Both the position numbers and the translations under genes were made by a program. A stretch of 39,907 bases of DNA. Origin: Paraburkholderia tuberum STM678. GTDB taxonomy: Bacteria > Pseudomonadota > Gammaproteobacteria > Burkholderiales > Burkholderiaceae. Numbering within the stretch: position 1 is the stretch's first letter; every line of letters starts with the position of its first letter. The notes beneath the pieces were generated by a model that saw only the letters and a program-made list of their open reading frames with translations, ran no database searches and was not told the origin of the DNA. This document shows positions 1 to 6,576 of the stretch, piece by piece. The stretch spans positions 1-39,907 of the forward strand of contig NZ_CADFGP010000060.1 of assembly GCF_902833905.1 (NCBI RefSeq). The letters are read 5' to 3'.

Positions 1-2
1 GC

Positions 3-578
3 GACTCGATCACTTATCCGGGTGATGGGGTATCCGGGTTGTATCACGGAGGCTCGCGACTTGAGCAGGCCGGATTTGCGACGAGCCATATTCCGACGAC
101 TTCAGCGGCCGCGACGCGCGCCCTCGACCGGCTGACCACAAGCAACCTGGACTTTTTCAAACCCGGCGACGGCACGCTGCTCATCGATGCCGTGATCGTT
201 GGTGTCGCGACCGCGAGCAGTGCGTGCCTGATCTCGCTGGACGATGGCACCAACATCGGAGTCAGCATCTACAAGGCAGTCGGTACCGGGGCGATGTGGT
301 CGTATATCGGCAACAACGCGACATCGCTCGGCGTAACCGCGGGTGAGGGCGACAGGGTTCGGGTTGCGATCGCATGGTCCGGAGACTGGAGTGTTGCGTC
401 GACCTCGATCAACGGCGGGGCATCGATTGCCATGCGCCCGGTTCCAGTGACGATCACACAGATGTCGATCGGTTCAAGGCGCGGCACGTCTATCTCGAGT
501 ATCTGGGCACGTGAGGCTAAGTACTGGCCGCGCCGGTTCGACGACGCAACACTCTCCGACTTAACGAGGCTGACATGA
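3..578 (+). CDS. Phage tail-type protein with lectin-like domain, C-terminal part
   Basis: The reading frame is open from the left window edge, so the true start lies outside and only the last ~191 residues are seen. The stretch 'SHIPTTSAAATRALD' is a signature often found at the edge of concanavalin A/LamG-like domains in phage tail fibre and receptor-binding proteins. The rest is Ser/Thr/Gly/Ala-rich beta-type sequence. This suggests a virion surface protein, perhaps involved in host contact; that role is inferred from the motif and from the phage genes that follow. The stop codon overlaps the next start (ATGA), so the two genes are translationally coupled. No catalytic residues are recognisable. 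Confidence 0.6.
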   Translation, partial: DSITYPGDGVSGLYHGGSRLEQAGFATSHIPTTSAAATRALDRLTTSNLDFFKPGDGTLLIDAVIVGVATASSACLISLDDGTNIGVSIYKAVGTGAMWSYIGNNATSLGVTAGEGDRVRVAIAWSGDWSVASTSINGGASIAMRPVPVTITQMSIGSRRGTSISSIWAREAKYWPRRFDDATLSDLTRLT

Positions 579-871
579 CCTTCCATGATTACTACCTGCG
601 CGCGCCGAATGCTGACGAACTGCGCAAGGCTTTGCTTGCGGCGCAGTTGATCGAGCCGCTTGGGGGCGGTGAGTACGTATCGTGCGACGGTATGCAACTG
701 GACATGATTGGCGAGCTCGTCCTTTTCAAGGATAGGGGAGATGTGGCCACCACGTTACCGGGTTGGCACGCGAACCTGCGCATGAGCCGGCCGCTATCCG
801 ACGGTGAGCGCGCTCGGCTCGCCGAGTTTGTGATCGATCCACCGAAAGCGCCATTGCGCGTGTGGGCATAG
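575..871 (+). CDS. Small phage protein of unknown function
   Basis: A 98-residue protein whose ATG overlaps the stop of the tail-type gene in an ATGA junction, indicating one transcript. It has no signal peptide, membrane segment or known motif. The sequence is mixed alpha/beta, with a hydrophobic central strand (residues ~45-52) and a Pro-rich C-terminus. A rho-independent terminator follows 16 bases after the stop, so this is the last gene of the morphogenesis transcript. Proteins of this size after tail-fibre genes are often chaperones or assembly factors, but nothing in the sequence proves that here. Confidence 0.7.
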   Translation: MTFHDYYLRAPNADELRKALLAAQLIEPLGGGEYVSCDGMQLDMIGELVLFKDRGDVATTLPGWHANLRMSRPLSDGERARLAEFVIDPPKAPLRVWA

Positions 872-886
872 AGCCCGCGTTCTTTC

Positions 887-908
887 AACCGCCTTCGGGC
901 GGTTTTTT
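887..908 (+). terminator. Rho-independent terminator of the tail operon
   Basis: A perfect 7-bp stem (AACCGCC / GGCGGTT) with a TTCG tetraloop runs into a T-run. It lies just past the 98-residue phage gene and reads on the plus strand; the reverse strand has no T-run. Confidence 0.9.
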
Positions 909-952
909 CGCTTACGGAAGGCGCGCTCGTCGAACGTTACCTGAGCAATGGG

Positions 953-1297
953 CTATCGGTTGGTCTTCCTGTGTGCGCCCGTGCGTCGGGGGCCGACGAA
1001 ATCAGCCTCGACGCGGCGCGCTTTCGTCGTTTCAGCCGGGTGCTCACGCAGGGCTTGTTTGACGGAGGCCTCGACCTGTTCGCCGATTTTCTTGATTAAC
1101 CCGGTGGGCAGCGTCAGAGCGCTGCCTCGATTGACGTCGTCCGTTAACTCAAACGACTCTTGAAGCCGAGCAACGATCTCCGCGTTCATTGACCGCCCGC
1201 TCGCCTTCGCAGCGGCAGCGATCTTGTCGCGCATGCCGTCGGGAAGGCGAACGATGAATCGTTCCTGGGTCTCGCTGGGATAGGGTTTTTTGTCCAT
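953..1297 (-). CDS. Arc/Mnt-like ribbon-helix-helix repressor, copy 1
   Basis: A 114-residue protein with an Arc-type RHH domain near the N-terminus: a DNA-contacting beta strand (RFIVRLP, residues ~13-19), then two helices containing 'GRSMNAEI', the counterpart of 'GRSVNSEI' in P22 Arc. The C-terminal ~60 residues are a basic extension of unknown role. Arc-family dimers insert the beta strand into the major groove. The upstream region (1298-1413) has repeated half-sites and predicted promoters on both strands, which suggests autorepression. Its neighbours (a second Arc-like gene, a small RHH gene and an antirepressor) point to phage immunity control. RHH antitoxins are an alternative, but no toxin gene is adjacent. 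Confidence 0.85.
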   Translation of the reverse strand: MDKKPYPSETQERFIVRLPDGMRDKIAAAAKASGRSMNAEIVARLQESFELTDDVNRGSALTLPTGLIKKIGEQVEASVKQALREHPAETTKARRVEADFVGPRRTGAHRKTNR

Positions 1298-1312
1298 GGC
1301 GGGATCATAGTG

Positions 1313-1391
1313 CCGACTCGGAATATTTTCGATGATGCCGACTTGACATGATTCCGAGTTGGAACTACATTTCCTTTATGCCAACTTGGCA
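1313..1391. promoter_or_regulatory. Repressor operator and promoter region, module 1
   Basis: The element ATTCCGAGTYGG occurs twice, once per strand: at 1313-1324 (minus) and 1351-1362 (plus). TTGACA (1343-1348), a 17-base spacer and TACATT (1366-1371) form a plausible sigma-70 promoter on the plus strand, with one element in the spacer. On the minus strand TATGAT (1309-1304) could be the -10 for the Arc-like gene, with the other element in its spacer. A 13-base palindrome TGCCAACTTGGCA lies at 1379-1391, followed by another ACTTGG half-site. The likely ligand is the Arc-like protein at 953-1297; this is inferred from position. Confidence 0.6.
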
Positions 1392-1413
1392 TCAACTTGG
1401 AGGAGGACTCGGG

Positions 1414-1527
1414 ATGCGAAACACTGAAGGTCAGGTTTTTGCCTTCGGACCAGATTTTTTCGATATCTTCCGCGGGCCAATTTTGGCGGATTCGCTGTCG
1501 TCAAGGCGCCGCAGTTCCTCCGCGTAG
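1414..1527 (+). pseudogene. Truncated copy of the small RHH (arc-like) gene start
   Basis: The 28 bases at 1402-1429, covering ribosome-binding site, ATG and first codons (MRNTE), match those of the intact RHH gene at 2005-2032 with one mismatch. After codon 5 the similarity stops, because the sequence becomes the antisense of the 3' end of the next repressor gene. The remaining frame is 37 codons and lacks an RHH domain. A promoter and operator still precede it, so it may be transcribed. It is best read as the scar of a tandem duplication of a divergent repressor pair. A functional leader peptide or antisense RNA is possible but unsupported. Confidence 0.6.
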
Positions 1528-1910
1528 TAATTCGCCAAATCGTGAGACGCCTGTGCACGTTTCGAGCTACTCGCGAGGTCGGGCGTGATCACTGATGTGT
1601 GCATCGAGATGACGTCGACGTTCAGGCCTTTACGGATCGCCCGGAGGTGTTCCGTGATTTCGTCCCAAGAAATTGGATAGCCGCGCGAATCCAGTACAAC
1701 GCTGACCCCTGGGAAATCGGGTCTATACGGATCGAGAGGTTCCGTCTCCGCTTCGTTAGTGAGCGACTGTGCGAGGCGAGAAGTTATCTCTGCGTTCATT
1801 GAACGATTGTTCGCTTTTGCGGCAGCCGCTATCTGGTCGCGCATGCCGTCGGGGAAGCGAACGACGAACTGGTCTGCAGTTCGGCTGGGTGGCTTGGTGT
1901 CTTTGCTCAT
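1431..1910 (-). CDS. Arc/Mnt-like ribbon-helix-helix repressor, copy 2 (Mnt position)
   Basis: A 159-residue protein starting at the ATG at 1910; an ATG seven codons upstream is in frame but sits in the operator region. Residues ~14-50 form the RHH domain: strand 'DQFVVRFP', then helices with 'NNRSMNAEI'. It is a clear paralogue of the protein at 953-1297. The C-terminal ~105 residues are a predicted mixed-fold extension unlike the short tetramerisation helix of P22 Mnt; what it does is unknown. It is transcribed divergently from the small RHH gene and the antirepressor, the place Mnt occupies in P22. It presumably represses the plus-strand promoter at 1957-1985 and its own promoter. Confidence 0.85.
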   Translation of the reverse strand: MSKDTKPPSRTADQFVVRFPDGMRDQIAAAAKANNRSMNAEITSRLAQSLTNEAETEPLDPYRPDFPGVSVVLDSRGYPISWDEITEHLRAIRKGLNVDVISMHTSVITPDLASSSKRAQASHDLANYYAEELRRLDDSESAKIGPRKISKKSGPKAKT

Positions 1911-1929
1911 GCCCGCGAAGATACTAGCC

Positions 1930-1985
1930 ATTTGATATTTTCTCTATGATACGTACTTGATATCATATCAATTGGATACTATGAT
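1930..1985 (+). promoter_or_regulatory. Promoter with overlapping palindromic operator for RHH-antirepressor operon
   Basis: TTGATA (1957-1962), a 17-base spacer and TATGAT (1980-1985) form a near-consensus sigma-70 promoter about 30 bases upstream of the RHH start codon. The -35 box is inside a perfect 15-base palindrome, TTGATATCATATCAA (1957-1971), so a bound repressor would occlude RNA polymerase. Extra TTGATA-like half-sites lie at 1931-1938 and 1972-1978. The element differs completely from that of module 1, although the repressors are paralogues. Confidence 0.75.
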
Positions 1986-2016
1986 GATGGTTCCAATCAA
2001 TGAAGGAGGACTTGGG

Positions 2017-2208
2017 ATGCGAAACACTGAAGTCGCGGGGTTTCAGCTTCGGCTCAATCGAGCCGTGAAGGAGCGGTTGACGAACGAAGCGCAGCGGAAT
2101 TTCCGCTCGTTGAACAATGAGATCAACGTCAGGCTGATTGCGAGCCTGGAAAAAGAAAACGCCCGACCGGTTGCAGCCGGTCAGGCGTCAGATGCAGTGA
2201 ACCCTTGA
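2017..2208 (+). CDS. Small ribbon-helix-helix protein (Arc position)
   Basis: A 63-residue protein with a strong ribosome-binding site (GAAGGAGG) eight bases before the ATG at 2017; an ATG further upstream lies in the promoter and is not used. Residues ~5-48 fit an RHH fold: strand 'VAGFQLRLN', helix 'AVKERLTNEAQRN', turn, then helix 'SLNNEINVRLIASL'. Its size is close to P22 Arc (53 residues). It is the first gene of the transcript that reaches the antirepressor, as Arc is in P22, which suggests that it limits antirepressor synthesis by negative feedback. The tail after residue 50 contains an imperfect DNA hairpin (2160-2187) of unknown meaning. Confidence 0.8.
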   Translation: MRNTEVAGFQLRLNRAVKERLTNEAQRNFRSLNNEINVRLIASLEKENARPVAAGQASDAVNP

Positions 2209-2225
2209 CAAAGGAACAATGCTTA

Positions 2226-2585
2226 ATGCAAACGAAGAATATCACACTCGTCGGCCAGGCCGGTTTTGCCAACGTCATCGCACTGCCCACGGCCGCGCGC
2301 GAACCCGTCCGCCAATCGTGGCGCGGGCGCTACCCCAAAACCGTTTCGCGCTTCATAGAAGCGCGCCTGCGCCGGTGCGAGCGCGAGCGGCTTGAGGCGC
2401 AGGAAACAGAGCCGGGCGAGTTCATCCTTTCGCGCCACCGCAACGGTCGCCTCGAAGCGGGCATCTACGGCAGCTTTTCCGTTTCGAAAGAGGTATTGCG
2501 CAGGGCGCTCAATGCGGCGCTGCAAAGCCTCGATAACGGCGAGTGGGATGCTCGTGTCGCCGATTACAACCAGGGCGTGCAATGA
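2226..2585 (+). CDS. Phage protein of unknown function between repressor and antirepressor
   Basis: A 119-residue basic, Arg-rich protein. The ATG at 2226 is preferred because AAGGA lies ten bases upstream; an in-frame TTG at 2205 would be an alternative start. It has no signal peptide or membrane helix. Residues ~20-60 (many Arg, 'WRGRYPKTVSRFIEARLRR') could bind nucleic acid, but no known domain is recognisable. It lies in the same operon as the small RHH gene and overlaps the antirepressor start by an ATGA junction, so its synthesis is tied to the immunity switch. Confidence 0.7.
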   Translation: MQTKNITLVGQAGFANVIALPTAAREPVRQSWRGRYPKTVSRFIEARLRRCERERLEAQETEPGEFILSRHRNGRLEAGIYGSFSVSKEVLRRALNAALQSLDNGEWDARVADYNQGVQ

Positions 2586-3304
2586 ACGAACTTATCACGG
2601 TGGTGAGCCGCACGATCGGCGACGAGCATGTGCAGACGGTCAATGCGCGTGATCTGCATTCGTTCCTCGAGGTATCGAAGGACTTCAGCGATTGGATCAA
2701 GGTGCAGCTTGGCGAGATGTTCGCGCAAGGTATTGATTTTGAAGTATTCCCCCTGAAAGGGGAAAACTCCACGCGTCCTCGCATCGAGTACGCGTTGACG
2801 CTGGAGTGCGCCAAGCACGTTGCCATGATGTCGCGCTGCGCGAAGGGCAAGCAGGTTCGCGACTATTTCATCGAGTGCGAGCGCCGCGCGAAGGCGGTTG
2901 ATCCCATGCAGATGCTGGGCGACCCGGCGGCAATGCGCGGCTTGCTGCTGACCTATACCGAGAAGGTGCTCGTACTGGAGAGCAAGGTCGCTGAGCAGGC
3001 GCCGAAGGTCGAGGCGCTGGAGCGTATCGCGACGGCGAACGGTTCGCTGTGCGTTACCGACGCGGCAAAGGCACTTCAGGAGTCGCCGAAGCGGTTCTTC
3101 GCATGGCTGCAGCAGATTCACTGGATATACCGCCGGGCAGGTACTTCATCGTGGCTCGGCTATCAGGAGAAGGTACAGGCCGGATTTCTTGAGCACAAGG
3201 TAACCGAAGTATCGCGCTCAGATGGTTCCGAGAAGCTGGTCGAGCAGGTGCGCGTAACGCCGAAGGGTTTGACTCGGTTGGCGCACATACTGGCAAGTAA
3301 TTGA
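2582..3304 (+). CDS. Phage antirepressor, AntA and KilAC domains
   Basis: A 240-residue protein beginning at the ATG of an ATGA overlap. Residues ~20-95 match the AntA/AntB N-terminal domain: 'VNARDLHSFLEVSKDFSDWI' is its hallmark, followed by 'YALTLECAKHVAMMS' and 'KGKQVRDYFIECE'. Residues ~125-150 are a probable coiled-coil linker, and residues ~150-238 form a KilAC (phage antirepressor C-terminal) domain with 'VTDAAKALQESPKRFFAWL'. Antirepressors of this class inactivate lytic repressors by direct binding and help induce prophages. Position behind three RHH regulators suggests that its level is set by them. A terminator follows. The main repressor it acts on is not in this window. Confidence 0.9.
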   Translation: MNELITVVSRTIGDEHVQTVNARDLHSFLEVSKDFSDWIKVQLGEMFAQGIDFEVFPLKGENSTRPRIEYALTLECAKHVAMMSRCAKGKQVRDYFIECERRAKAVDPMQMLGDPAAMRGLLLTYTEKVLVLESKVAEQAPKVEALERIATANGSLCVTDAAKALQESPKRFFAWLQQIHWIYRRAGTSSWLGYQEKVQAGFLEHKVTEVSRSDGSEKLVEQVRVTPKGLTRLAHILASN

Positions 3305-3324
3305 CGCAGTAAATCAATCACCAC

Positions 3325-3346
3325 ACCCGCTTCGGCGGGTTTTTTC
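3325..3346 (+). terminator. Rho-independent terminator after the antirepressor
   Basis: A perfect 6-bp stem (ACCCGC / GCGGGT) with a TTCG loop is followed by six T residues. It separates the regulatory operon from the lysis cassette. Confidence 0.9.
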
Positions 3347-3392
3347 GTTTACGGCCGCCGCGTGCGGCCGTTTCTATTTGCGGAGAACAGCA

Positions 3393-3908
3393 GTGTCACT
3401 AGACGAAGTTATCAGGAGCGCCGTTGCGCCCGCCCTTGCCATCCTGCCGTCTGCGATGGACTCGCAGCCCGCTCGCGTCATGCTGACGGCAATCGGGCTG
3501 CAGGAGAGCCATTTCACGGCCCGGCGGCAGATGAACGGTGGTCCAGCCCGCGGCCTGTGGCAGTTCGAGCAGGGCACGGCGAAGTCGCGCGGCGGCGTGT
3601 GGGGCGTCTACCTGCACGATGCGAGCCGCTACTGGCTGAACGTGCTGTGCGAGGCACGTCATGTCGCGTTCGATCCGGTCGCGATCTACGGGGCGCTCGA
3701 GCACGACGATGTGCTTGCCGCTGGTGTCGCGCGGCTGCTCCTCTTCACGGACCCGTCGAAGCTGCCGGCGGCCGATGATACGGCTGGCGCGTGGGCGCTC
3801 TACCTGCGGACGTGGCGGCCCGGCAAGCCACGGCCGGAGTCGTGGCCAGATTTCCATCGGCAGGCTGTCGACGCCGGGGTTGCATATCGGAATGCAGAGG
3901 AGGCTTGA
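3393..3908 (+). CDS. Phage endolysin, lysozyme-like fold
   Basis: A 171-residue protein. The GTG at 3393 is chosen because GGAGA lies six bases upstream; an in-frame TTG at 3378 has no such site. 'LQESHF' (Glu38) followed by 'ARGLWQFEQG' (residues 52-61) resembles the catalytic Glu plus G-L-x-Q motif of lysozyme-like lytic transglycosylases. It has no signal peptide, so export needs the holin. It opens a tightly packed lysis cassette: its stop overlaps the holin start (ATGA), and Rz/Rz1 follow. The assignment rests on these motifs and on the cassette; exact cleavage chemistry (lysozyme or transglycosylase) cannot be told. Confidence 0.75.
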   Translation: MSLDEVIRSAVAPALAILPSAMDSQPARVMLTAIGLQESHFTARRQMNGGPARGLWQFEQGTAKSRGGVWGVYLHDASRYWLNVLCEARHVAFDPVAIYGALEHDDVLAAGVARLLLFTDPSKLPAADDTAGAWALYLRTWRPGKPRPESWPDFHRQAVDAGVAYRNAEEA

Positions 3909-4213
3909 TGCAACTGAACGAACACGAAAAGGAGCTCTTGACGCTGTTCGGTGTGGGGGCGGTGATCGGTTTCGCCAAGTGGCTGTTGAGCGGCGAACGC
4001 TTCGAGGTGCGGGTTGTGGCCGGGCGGATCATTATCGGTGCGGGCCTGTCCATGAGCGCCGGGGCCACGCTGACTGTCTTTCCGGATCTTCCGGCGACGG
4101 GCCTGGTCGGCATCGCTTCGGCGCTAGGCATTTGCGGGCAAGTAGTGCTTGAGGCCGTTGTGCACAAGTACATCGGCAAGCTTCCGGACGATCGGGGCGA
4201 GGGGGACAGTTGA
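3908..4213 (+). CDS. Holin, LydA-like (superfamily III)
   Basis: A 101-residue membrane protein that starts in an ATGA overlap with the endolysin. It has three hydrophobic stretches: residues ~10-25 (TLFGVGAVIGFAKWLL), ~35-60 and ~63-85 (VGIASALGICGQVVLEAVV). The pattern 'LFGVGAVIG...G..MSAGA...FPDLP...LVGI.SALGI' resembles P1 LydA-type holins. It would form inner-membrane lesions at a set time and let the endolysin reach the peptidoglycan. The stop overlaps the TTG start of Rz, keeping the cassette translationally linked. Confidence 0.8.
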   Translation: MQLNEHEKELLTLFGVGAVIGFAKWLLSGERFEVRVVAGRIIIGAGLSMSAGATLTVFPDLPATGLVGIASALGICGQVVLEAVVHKYIGKLPDDRGEGDS

Positions 4214-4743
4214 ACTGGAAAGCACTTATCGCGGCCTTTGTGCTCGGCTGCTGTGTCGCCGGCATGGTGCAGCAATGGCGGCTCGGCGCGCAGATCGCCA
4301 GCGCTGGGACTGATCTTGCGAACGCTCGGCAGCAACACGAGGCCGAACTGAGAGCGATCTCCGATATGGCCGCCTCGGCGGCCGACGCCGCGCTCGCAGA
4401 AACCGTGCGCGCGGCGTCGGCTGTCGCCGCAGTCGAACAAACCTACCGAACGGAACAAACCAATGCTCAAAAGACGATTGATACTCTTCGCGCCGATGTG
4501 CGTGCTGGCGATGTCCGGCTGCGCGTCGCAACTGCCAGTTGCACCGCTTCAGCCGGTGGCGGTGGCATGCCCGGTGCTGGCGCCGCCGCCGGCGGAACTG
4601 ATGGAACCGGAACAGCCGAACTTGACGGACCGACTGCTGACGCGCTTCTCGGCATCACCAGCGACGGCGACCGCGCAATCCGGAAGCTGACCGCAATGCA
4701 GGATTACGCGCGTGAAGCACTGCGCGTGTGTGGGGTCCGTTAG
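4210..4743 (+). CDS. i-spanin (Rz-like)
   Basis: A 177-residue protein with a TTG start that overlaps the holin stop (TTGA). Residues ~4-20 are a single N-terminal membrane anchor. Residues ~28-105 are Ala/Glu/Gln-rich and predicted to be coiled coil, as in Rz proteins that span the periplasm. A Gly-rich stretch (~113-130) precedes the C-terminal helix. With the outer-membrane partner Rz1, encoded within it in another frame, it would fuse inner and outer membranes in the last step of lysis. Position after endolysin and holin makes this firm even though Rz sequences diverge greatly. Confidence 0.8.
   Translation: MNWKALIAAFVLGCCVAGMVQQWRLGAQIASAGTDLANARQQHEAELRAISDMAASAADAALAETVRAASAVAAVEQTYRTEQTNAQKTIDTLRADVRAGDVRLRVATASCTASAGGGGMPGAGAAAGGTDGTGTAELDGPTADALLGITSDGDRAIRKLTAMQDYAREALRVCGVR
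4463..4690 (+). CDS. o-spanin lipoprotein (Rz1-like), nested in Rz
   Basis: A 75-residue protein wholly inside the Rz gene in a different frame. It has a basic start (MLKRR), a hydrophobic segment and the lipobox 'LAMSGC', so Cys20 would be lipidated and the protein sorted to the outer membrane. The mature part is Pro-rich (PLQPV, APPPAE), as is usual for Rz1. Nested Rz/Rz1 architecture is well known in lambda and many other phages. No separate strong ribosome-binding site is seen. Confidence 0.8.
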   Translation: MLKRRLILFAPMCVLAMSGCASQLPVAPLQPVAVACPVLAPPPAELMEPEQPNLTDRLLTRFSASPATATAQSGS

Positions 4744-5186
4744 CGACGTCTAGTGCAGGCGCTCTATCCTCATTTCTGGGATCGATGGCCAAGGAAGTGG
4801 CCGATGCCGGCCATGAACGGTCCTTGGCCGTTGGCGTACTTCGGGCAGTGGGGCGTCGGCTTCGTGCAGTTACCGGCCGTTCACGGACCAACGCGTCGCG
4901 TCATGCGCCATAGCCGCCGGTCGCAAATACAAGGCTACCCAAGGTCGAGTGAGATCATTCCGATTGGCCGCCGGCGTACTTTAGCTACACCAACCGCCAT
5001 CGCTCGCCGCTTCGCCTGCTCTCGATCTTCATCAACTTTGAACCGTGATCCGGTCACATCGACACGGCCGACCTCCGCGGAGCTGGGCGAGACGAACGGC
5101 AGTGCGCGTCCACCGAACGCGACTGCCCTACGAGCTTTCCTGATATCCTTGCGTAAACAACGTACTGGCACGCTAAGCGAACCCTA
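4744..5186 (+). other. Non-coding stretch between lysis cassette and cargo
   Basis: No frame here has the composition or start site of a real gene. The only structure seen is one copy of a 46-bp repeat (4775-4820) whose other copy lies beyond the following operon. No terminator with a clear T-run was found after Rz. Confidence 0.5.
4775..4820 (+). repeat. 46-bp imperfect direct repeat, left copy
   Basis: It matches 7358-7403 at 42 of 46 positions in the same orientation. The core GGCCGATGCCGGCC is nearly palindromic. The two copies bracket the TIGR04255 operon. Confidence 0.7.
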
Positions 5187-5981
5187 ATGGGAACCATTTA
5201 TAAGAATCCCTCCCTTGTGGAGGTGATATGCGAACTCCACTGGGAACTGACCGCGGTTGCAATGCCTGCTGTTGGCGGAATTGATCCGTTCTTCGATGTG
5301 GTACGCGCCGACCTTGCACCACGATTGATCGCGGCAGGATTTCCGCAATCCCAAGAGCTCGCACCACCACAAGTGCCACGTCAATTTCTGGCCTGGCAAC
5401 CTGTCGTCAGGTTCGCACCAACCGCCGATACTTGGCCGAAGGTGCAGCTCGGGCCTGGTCTATTCACGGTGAACATGGCCGGTCAACCCTACACCGGGTG
5501 GCCCGACTTTCAGCCCGCCGTGGCCTCGGCTGTCAGTGCACTCTTGGAGTCATTTCCTACACCAAACCGATTTCTTAGGCTGAAATCGCTTCAGCTGAAA
5601 TATATCAATGCGTTTACTGACAAGCACGACTTCCAAACGTATGCGCAATTTACGTCGAAGTATTTGGGATTGAAATCCGTTCTGCCCGATCGCTTTATTG
5701 AAAGCATCGGAGCCGCCGCAGATGTTATCGCCACTAATTTTCAAACGCGGCTACCCGTGGCGGAACCCCGAGACTCACATGTTGTAGTTCAAGTGGCAGA
5801 AGCACAGATCAACCAGACTCCTGGCTGCGTACTCCAACTGTCTATTGAGAAAAACGGCGTAACAGAACACGGCCACATAATGCAGTGGTTCGAAGATGCG
5901 CATTCTTTGGCGCGCAAGACATTCCTTTCACTTGGCAAAGCAGAGCTGATCGATCTAATGCAACCTGAGGAAAGAAAATGA
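5187..5981 (+). CDS. TIGR04255 family protein
   Basis: A 264-residue protein. Its N-terminus 'YKNPSLVEVICELHW' is the hallmark of TIGR04255, a sporadically distributed family of unknown biochemical function; the length is typical of the family. It has no signal peptide or membrane segment. It heads a three-gene operon: its stop overlaps the start of the next gene (ATGA). Base composition is visibly more AT-rich than the phage and host genes around it, suggesting separate acquisition. Scattered occurrence and position in a prophage cargo slot fit a phage-defence or superinfection-exclusion role, but that is inference only. The ATG at 5187 lacks a strong ribosome-binding site; the family N-terminus supports it. 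Confidence 0.75.
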   Translation: MGTIYKNPSLVEVICELHWELTAVAMPAVGGIDPFFDVVRADLAPRLIAAGFPQSQELAPPQVPRQFLAWQPVVRFAPTADTWPKVQLGPGLFTVNMAGQPYTGWPDFQPAVASAVSALLESFPTPNRFLRLKSLQLKYINAFTDKHDFQTYAQFTSKYLGLKSVLPDRFIESIGAAADVIATNFQTRLPVAEPRDSHVVVQVAEAQINQTPGCVLQLSIEKNGVTEHGHIMQWFEDAHSLARKTFLSLGKAELIDLMQPEERK

Positions 5982-6565
5982 CACCAATCGCTTACCGGAA
6001 TTCTTTTCCACTGACTAGCGTCATTTCGGCTCTCTCGCCGGATTTGGGCAAAGCGGAACAATTTGAATTTCCCGTTCAGATTGGTCAACTAGTACCATTT
6101 GACTTGAAGTGGTCATTTGGTACCGATCTACACGGCTCGATTTTTTCCATTGTGAAACCTAATGCTGCTGGAGCCGCCGACGTCGCCGAAATTGTCATTG
6201 AAACACGGCCTACCGATAGAGCCCGAGAAAAACTCCTGCTTGAACGGTCCATTATCCGCTTCCTAAGTCTAGAAGGACTTGAGGATGAGGAAGCCGAAAA
6301 ACAGTTGTTTGCCGCTGTGCCCGAGGCACTTGTATTTATCAGCGAGCTCCCCCCCGAGATTCCATTGCCGCAGCCAAGCATAGCGTTTGATGGGATGGTA
6401 ACGCTTGAGTGGCGAGACGGCACGAAGAAAGCAACCGCAATGTTTGAGGGTGACAACGATTACGGTTATACATATTTTCGGAACGGGTCCTTCGTACCGG
6501 GACAAAATACGGCTATTGCGGGAGGTGGGATTCCCCAGGATTTGAAAGATTATCTTGGTGCGTGA
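5978..6565 (+). CDS. Unknown protein, second gene of TIGR04255 operon
   Basis: A 195-residue acidic protein that starts in an ATGA overlap with the TIGR04255 gene, so the two are translationally coupled and probably act together. I do not recognise a domain. It has no membrane helix or signal peptide; the sequence looks like alternating beta strands with one Glu-rich helix (residues ~87-110, 'LLLERSIIRFLSLEGLEDEEAEKQ'). Codon use is as AT-rich as in its upstream partner. TIGR04255 genes are often next to small uncharacterised genes, so this may be the cognate partner or effector. Confidence 0.7.
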   Translation: MTPIAYRNSFPLTSVISALSPDLGKAEQFEFPVQIGQLVPFDLKWSFGTDLHGSIFSIVKPNAAGAADVAEIVIETRPTDRAREKLLLERSIIRFLSLEGLEDEEAEKQLFAAVPEALVFISELPPEIPLPQPSIAFDGMVTLEWRDGTKKATAMFEGDNDYGYTYFRNGSFVPGQNTAIAGGGIPQDLKDYLGA

Positions 6566-6576
6566 GTCGTTAAACG

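Noticed and set aside
953..1910. RHH genes as antitoxins of a toxin-antitoxin system
   Set aside because: No toxin-like gene (RelE, MazF, HicA, PIN) is next to them; the antirepressor and operator layout fit phage immunity better.
2160..2187. Hairpin at the end of the small RHH gene as a terminator
   Set aside because: The T-run lies on the minus strand, where no gene ends here, and on the plus strand the operon continues; the imperfect stem is within coding sequence.
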